NCBI GenBank assembly: GCA_013813945.1
Contig: JACCQV010000541.1
Coordinates: 1-6,155 of the forward strand
DNA from: Deltaproteobacteria bacterium
GTDB taxonomy: Bacteria > Myxococcota_A > Polyangia > Haliangiales > Haliangiaceae
DNA length: 6,155 nucleotides
Reading direction: 5' to 3'
The translations under genes and the position numbers were made by a program. The number at the start of each line of letters is the position of its first letter. Within the stretch, counting starts at the first letter, position 1. Positions 1 to 6,155 of the stretch are shown here, piece after piece. The notes beneath the pieces were generated by a model that had not been told where the DNA came from, did no database searches, and worked only from the letters and a program-made list of their open reading frames with translations.

Positions 1-247
1 ACACGGTCGAGGTCACCCGCGCGGCGGCGCTGGCGCAGGCCGCGTACGTCAAGGCGTCGAACACCGAGGCTCTCGACTACTTCGGCCTCTCGGTCGCGGT
101 CTCGGGCGACACGCTGGTGGTCGGCGCCACCCGCGAGGACAGCGGCGCGACCGGAGTCGGCGGCGTCCAGGCCGACAACGCCGCGACCGAGAGTGGAGCG
201 GTCTACGTGTTAACGCGCATCGCCGGGGTGTCTACGTGTTCCGCTGA
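1..247 (+). CDS. 3' end of an FG-GAP repeat protein (partial, probable frameshift near its end)
   Basis: The frame that begins at base 3 reads as the last part of an FG-GAP repeat protein. It shows AYVKASNTEALDYFG, then LSVAVSGDTLVVGA, then an acidic Asp/Asn/Gly stretch of the Ca-binding type, then SGAVYVLTR. This order (KASN, FG-S-A-SGD, VVGA, GAVYV) is the known repeat unit of integrin-like FG-GAP propeller proteins, which are usually secreted or surface-located. The 5' part lies outside the window. From about base 230 the frame turns into Arg/Ala/Ser-rich sequence that looks non-coding, and it stays open by chance through the next gene to 791. In the +2 frame, 230-247 reads VYVFR then TGA, a natural ending for such a protein. 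One extra G in the GGGG run at 225-228 would join the frames as LTRIAGGVYVFR-stop. I therefore end the gene at 247. Family call is fairly secure; the exact end is inferred. Confidence 0.7.
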   Translation, partial: HGRGHPRGGAGAGRVRQGVEHRGSRLLRPLGRGLGRHAGGRRHPRGQRRDRSRRRPGRQRRDREWSGLRVNAHRRGVYVFR

Positions 248-282
248 CGAGCTGGCTTCGCGCAACAGATCAGTAGCCGTAC

Positions 283-329
283 GCGCCGTCTCCGCGCGCT
301 CGCGGAGCCTCGCGGCGCGGAGACGGCGC
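283..329 (+). terminator. Perfect 15-bp inverted repeat after the FG-GAP gene, possible terminator
   Basis: GCGCCGTCTCCGCGC at 283-297 is matched exactly by its reverse complement at 315-329, with a 17-base loop. An alternative smaller hairpin, CTCCGCG/CGCGGAG with a 4-base loop, uses 290-307. The element starts 35 bases after the proposed FG-GAP stop and ends 45 bases before the lipoprotein start, where a terminator is expected. It has no T-run, so intrinsic termination is uncertain; a protein-binding palindrome or mRNA-stabilising hairpin is also possible. The pairing itself is directly visible. Confidence 0.45.
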
Positions 330-374
330 AACGTCGGAGGCACCTGCCGCGCGGGACGTGCGACCGTAGTCGCC

Positions 375-791
375 ATGCACCGCCTCGTCGTGCTCGCGCT
401 GCTGACGATCGTCGCAACGAGCTGCGACAAGAAGCAAACAGCTTCGGACCGCGCGACGCGCGAGCAGTGCATCGCGGTCCGCGATCACGTCGTCGAGCTC
501 ATCCTCCAGCACTACATGGCGAACGGGCCCGAGACGTTCGACGGGCTCGATCGCTCCGACACCGCGACCATGGTGGGGATCCCTCCGGGCGTGAAGCGCG
601 AGACGTTTGCACTGTTCCTCGCGAGCGAGGCGGGCAAGCCGTGGCTCGCGAACACCCGGGCCCGCCTGGTCGCGGGGACAGGATTGACCGATACCGTCGA
701 GAAGTGCGTCCAGCGCGGCACACCGACACACATCGCGTGCTGGCGGGGCGCCTCGTCGATGGAGATCTTCCAGCGCTGCCCGACGCCGTAG
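375..791 (+). CDS. Small Cys-rich lipoprotein of unknown function (138 aa)
   Basis: I do not recognise a named family. The N-terminus is a lipoprotein signal: a short basic start (MHR), a hydrophobic run LVVLALLTIVAT, then the lipobox ATSC with Cys17 as the predicted lipidated residue. Asp18 follows it; in E. coli Asp at +2 favours inner-membrane retention, but that rule may not hold here. The mature part is about 120 residues and has four more Cys (32, 111, 122, 135), an even number that could form two disulfides in the periplasm. The C-terminal pattern, Cys-x10-Cys-x12-Cys with a helical-looking end, resembles small uncharacterised lipoproteins I associate with myxobacteria (weak recollection, not searched). 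ATG 375 is chosen because it opens the signal peptide; no good Shine-Dalgarno precedes it (a GGAGG at 336-340 is too far upstream). The frame is open further upstream, but that part is Arg-rich, contains the inverted repeat, and would bury the signal peptide. Confidence 0.75.
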   Translation: MHRLVVLALLTIVATSCDKKQTASDRATREQCIAVRDHVVELILQHYMANGPETFDGLDRSDTATMVGIPPGVKRETFALFLASEAGKPWLANTRARLVAGTGLTDTVEKCVQRGTPTHIACWRGASSMEIFQRCPTP

Positions 792-810
792 TCCGGAGCT
801 AGCACGGGAG

Positions 811-829
811 GGAGCGATCCACACGCTCC
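811..829 (+). terminator. Weak hairpin after the lipoprotein gene
   Basis: GGAGCG at 811-816 pairs with CGCTCC at 824-829 around a 7-base loop, with one extra G-T pair outside. It lies 20 bases after the lipoprotein stop, a suitable place for a terminator, but no T-run follows. Chance is possible in GC-rich DNA. Confidence 0.3.
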
Positions 830-857
830 TGGCCTCACTGTCTCCCGACGAGAAACC

Positions 858-873
858 GCCCGTCATTACGGGC
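858..873. promoter_or_regulatory. Inverted repeat abutting the lon promoter, possible operator
   Basis: GCCCGT (858-863), CATT, ACGGGC (868-873) is a perfect 6-bp inverted repeat with a 4-base centre. It ends directly against the AGGTGAG element of the lon promoter block, just upstream of the -35. That placement fits an activator or repressor site, or the tail hairpin of the lipoprotein transcript. The dnaK promoter has a different palindrome nearby (ACCGATCGGT, 3969-3978), so this one is not shared. Function is inference. Confidence 0.3.
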
Positions 874-911
874 AGGTGAGCTTGACGGTGGAGACCTTGG
901 ATCGCTAGGTT
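874..911 (+). promoter_or_regulatory. lon promoter sharing a conserved block with the dnaK promoter
   Basis: AGGTGAGC (874-881) is followed by TTGACGG (882-888) and TAGGTT (906-911). TTGACG fits a -35 box; TAGGTT, 18 bases further, is the candidate -10. The same three blocks occur upstream of dnaK (3989-4026), and AGGTGAG lies exactly 32 bases from TAGGTT in both. Shared blocks before two classical heat-shock genes are good evidence for a functional, co-regulated promoter. The sigma factor is unknown: TAGGTT is neither a good TATAAT nor the CCCCAT-type -10 of E. coli sigma-32. A start about 7 bases beyond TAGGTT would fall at or next to the lon ATG (918). Confidence 0.7.
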
Positions 912-917
912 TCGATC

Positions 918-3329
<2,412 letters not shown>

Positions 3330-3347
3330 CGGTTCTGCGACGACGCG

Positions 3348-3382
3348 AAGCCGGTGAGGTGACTCGCCGGCTTTGTTCGTTT
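3348..3382 (+). terminator. Rho-independent terminator of lon
   Basis: AAGCCGGTGAG (3348-3358) pairs with CTCGCCGGCTT (3363-3373) over 11 base pairs, one of them G-T, around a GTGA loop. A T-rich tail (TTTGTTCGTTT) follows. It starts 18 bases after the lon stop codon and separates lon from the zinc-ribbon gene. Confidence 0.85.
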
Positions 3383-3390
3383 CGGTCGGT

Positions 3391-3396
3391 CATACT
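3391..3396 (+). promoter_or_regulatory. Possible -10 box of the zinc-ribbon gene
   Basis: CATACT matches TATAAT at four of six positions and ends six bases before the GTG at 3403, the same gap as between TAGGTT and ATG in lon. No convincing -35 was found at 16-18 bases upstream, because that region is the lon terminator. A promoter is expected here, since the gene follows a terminator, but the exact element is a guess. Confidence 0.3.
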
Positions 3397-3402
3397 CGTG
3401 GG

Positions 3403-3896
3403 GTGAGTGACCGTATCGCGATCAACGACTCGAGTGCCCGGCGTGCAAGGCAACGCTGCGGGAGTTCCAGACCCGGCAGGTCTGTGACGGCTGCGATGGG
3501 ATGCTGCTGACCCTCGTGGATCTCAGCGGTGCCATCCACGACATGACGAGCGTCGTGCCGAGCTTCGAATACAAGGACGAGAAGCCGGGCAAGCGGCCAT
3601 GTCCGAAGTGCCGGACGCTCATGACGACGTGTCGGCTCGTGCTCTCGCTCGATGACGAGATCGAGAAGCCACGTCCGGAGCTCGATCGGTGTGCCGAGCA
3701 CGGCATCTGGTTCGACGGCGAGGAGCTCGCGAAGGTCTTCCAGAAGGTCGCCGGCAAGGGCTTCGGCGGCGGAGTCGGGCGGAAGGGATACGCGGGGAGC
3801 AAGGGTGGCGGCGGCGCAGATCGGGGGAGCGGCGGGTGGCGTGGTCGGAGTGGCGTTCCCGAGTGGTGGGGTGGCGGCGGCGGCGGGAAGTGGTGA
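3403..3896 (+). CDS. Double zinc-ribbon (zf-TFIIB-like) protein with Gly-rich tail; probable one-base frameshift near 3429
   Basis: The frame ending at 3896 carries two zinc-ribbon halves. The first is ECPACK (3432-3449) with CDGCDGM (to 3503). The second is RPCPKC, then LDRCAEHGIWFDGEEL, where CPKC and CAEH would bind zinc; GIWFD-EL is typical of the zf-TFIIB family, whose function is mostly unknown. A Gly-rich tail ends in WWGGGGGGKW, partly encoded by GGC repeats. The first canonical start in this frame, ATG 3501, would cut away the first zinc knuckle. Upstream, the frame has no start before a TGA at 3408-3410. GTG 3403, in another frame, reads VSDRIAIND; adding one C at 3429 gives VSDRIAINDLECPACK and a 164-residue protein. 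I therefore call 3403-3896 as one gene with a missing base, from sequencing error or a real mutation. If real, only a truncated 131-residue form from ATG 3501 could be made. Partner and role are unknown. Confidence 0.8.
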
Positions 3897-3943
3897 GGTC
3901 TTGCTCGGGTCCCCCGCTCTCCTGGGCCCCGCCCACAGACCTC
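3895..3943 (+). terminator. Possible long-loop hairpin after the zinc-ribbon gene
   Basis: GAGGTCT (3895-3901) overlaps the stop codon and is the exact reverse complement of AGACCTC (3937-3943). The 35 bases between are rich in G and C runs that could pair further, but imperfectly. No T-run follows. It could end the zinc-ribbon transcript, but support is weak. Confidence 0.3.
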
Positions 3944-3988
3944 CACAAGTGTCCAGGATCTCGCCCTGACCGATCGGTAGAACTTCAT

Positions 3989-4026
3989 AGGTGAGCCTTG
4001 ACGGCCGCTTGCGTGCTCCTTAGGTT
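3989..4026 (+). promoter_or_regulatory. dnaK promoter sharing a conserved block with the lon promoter
   Basis: AGGTGAGC (3989-3996), C, TTGACGG (3998-4004) and TAGGTT (4021-4026) repeat the lon promoter blocks. The TTGACG to TAGGTT spacer is 17 bases here against 18 in lon; the one-base difference is balanced by an extra C before TTGACG, so AGGTGAG to TAGGTT is 32 bases in both. Transcription would start near 4033, giving a leader of about 29 bases. Because TAGGTT lies 35 bases before the dnaK start, its conservation cannot be explained as a ribosome binding site. No CIRCE-like TTAGCACTC was seen. Confidence 0.7.
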
Positions 4027-4047
4027 GCCCAGCACACAAACCCGTTT

Positions 4048-4051
4048 GAGG
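4048..4051 (+). promoter_or_regulatory. Ribosome binding site of dnaK
   Basis: GAGG followed by a purine-rich AAAAGAAG run ends 10 bases before ATG 4062. It fixes the dnaK start and contrasts with lon and the zinc-ribbon gene, which have no clear Shine-Dalgarno. Confidence 0.7.
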
Positions 4052-4061
4052 AAAAGAAGTC

Positions 4062-5972
<1,911 letters not shown>

Positions 5973-5988
5973 CGCTGGCAACGTAGGG

Positions 5989-6010
5989 CAGGGGGCTCAG
6001 AACCCTCCTG
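5989..6010 (+). terminator. First hairpin in the dnaK 3' region
   Basis: CAGGGGG (5989-5995) pairs with CCTCCTG (6004-6010) with one G-T pair and an 8-base loop. It starts 16 bases after the dnaK stop. No T-run follows, so it is more likely an mRNA 3' structure than a terminator on its own. Confidence 0.35.
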
Positions 6011-6020
6011 ACGCAGTGCA

Positions 6021-6049
6021 CAAAGCCGCTCCAGCCCGGGGCGGCTTTG
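6021..6049 (+). terminator. Terminator-like hairpin after dnaK
   Basis: CAAAGCCGCTCC (6021-6032) pairs with GGGGCGGCTTTG (6038-6049) over 12 base pairs, one of them G-T, with a 5-base loop. The A-rich foot and T-rich end (GGCTTTGATCT) are typical of intrinsic terminators, although the T-tract is short. Likely the main dnaK terminator. Confidence 0.7.
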
Positions 6050-6062
6050 ATCTACCTACGCA

Positions 6063-6075
6063 GCGCCTTCGGCGC
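6063..6075 (+). other. Short hairpin between two terminator stems
   Basis: GCGCC, TTC, GGCGC form a perfect 5-bp stem with a 3-base loop, two bases before the next, much longer stem. It may stack in the 3' structure; chance is possible given its size. Confidence 0.35.
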
Positions 6076-6076
6076 C

Positions 6077-6116
6077 AATGAGCAGGTCCGGCAAAGCCGG
6101 ACCTGCTCATTCGTTT
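6077..6116 (+). terminator. Perfect 16-bp stem with AAA loop and short T-run
   Basis: AATGAGCAGGTCCGGC (6077-6092) is exactly complementary to the sequence at 6096-6111, leaving a 3-base loop AAA. CGTTTG follows directly. A perfect 16-bp stem this close to a terminator hairpin suggests a second, strong terminator for dnaK, possibly working in both directions if a convergent gene lies beyond the window. Confidence 0.7.
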
Positions 6117-6155
6117 GTGGCTCATTTTTGGGTTCGCTCTTCTTTATTTCATCCT

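Noticed and set aside
3..791. One continuous protein from the FG-GAP part through the lipoprotein
   Set aside because: The middle is Arg-rich non-coding-like sequence with a perfect palindrome, and a complete lipoprotein signal peptide starts at 375. The open frame is best explained by a frameshift near 225-228 and chance.
3427..3433. Programmed -1 frameshift in the zinc-ribbon gene
   Set aside because: Re-reading C3429 would join the frames, but there is no slippery X-XXY-YYZ heptamer. A missing base is simpler.
4037..4048. CAAA-CCCG-TTTG hairpin in the dnaK leader as an RNA thermometer
   Set aside because: Only four base pairs, three of them A-T, and it touches just one base of the Shine-Dalgarno; too weak to claim.
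3897..4061. CIRCE/HrcA operator before dnaK
   Set aside because: No TTAGCACTC-N9-GAGTGCTAA-like inverted repeat is present in the spacer.

Overview
The window is GC-rich bacterial DNA with strong G/C preference at third codon positions. All recognisable genes lie on the plus strand. The tail of an FG-GAP repeat protein, a small Cys-rich lipoprotein, a zinc-ribbon protein with a Gly-rich tail, and the style of Lon and DnaK together suggest a myxobacterium or other former deltaproteobacterium. This assignment is an inference from protein style and composition, not proven by the sequence.

Layout: (1) 1-247, the 3' end of an FG-GAP/beta-propeller-type surface or secreted protein, apparently frameshifted just before its natural stop. 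(2) 248-374, a spacer with a perfect 15-bp inverted repeat. (3) 375-791, an unrecognised 138-residue lipoprotein. (4) 792-917, a spacer with hairpins and the lon promoter. (5) 918-3329, a complete ATP-dependent protease Lon (803 aa), followed by a good intrinsic terminator. (6) 3403-3896, a double zinc-ribbon (zf-TFIIB-like) protein whose N-terminal zinc knuckle can only be joined to a start codon by correcting one missing base near 3429. (7) 3897-4061, a spacer holding the dnaK promoter and ribosome binding site. (8) 4062-5972, a complete DnaK/Hsp70 chaperone (636 aa). (9) 5973-6155, a run of four consecutive hairpins ending in a perfect 16-bp terminator stem, then a T-rich tail.

Functionally this is mainly a protein quality-control locus: Lon degrades damaged proteins and DnaK refolds them. 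The two genes are not one operon, because a terminator and another gene separate them. They do share a conspicuous promoter block: AGGTGAGC, then TTGACGG, then TAGGTT, with the outer elements at identical distance. This suggests common stress control by one sigma factor or activator, and it is the most interesting signal in the window. No classical CIRCE operator was seen. grpE and dnaJ are not next to dnaK within the window.

I found no mobile element, CRISPR array, tRNA or rRNA, and no clearly new multi-gene system. Two probable single-base losses (near 225-228 and near 3429) could be real mutations, but sequencing or assembly error is at least as likely.
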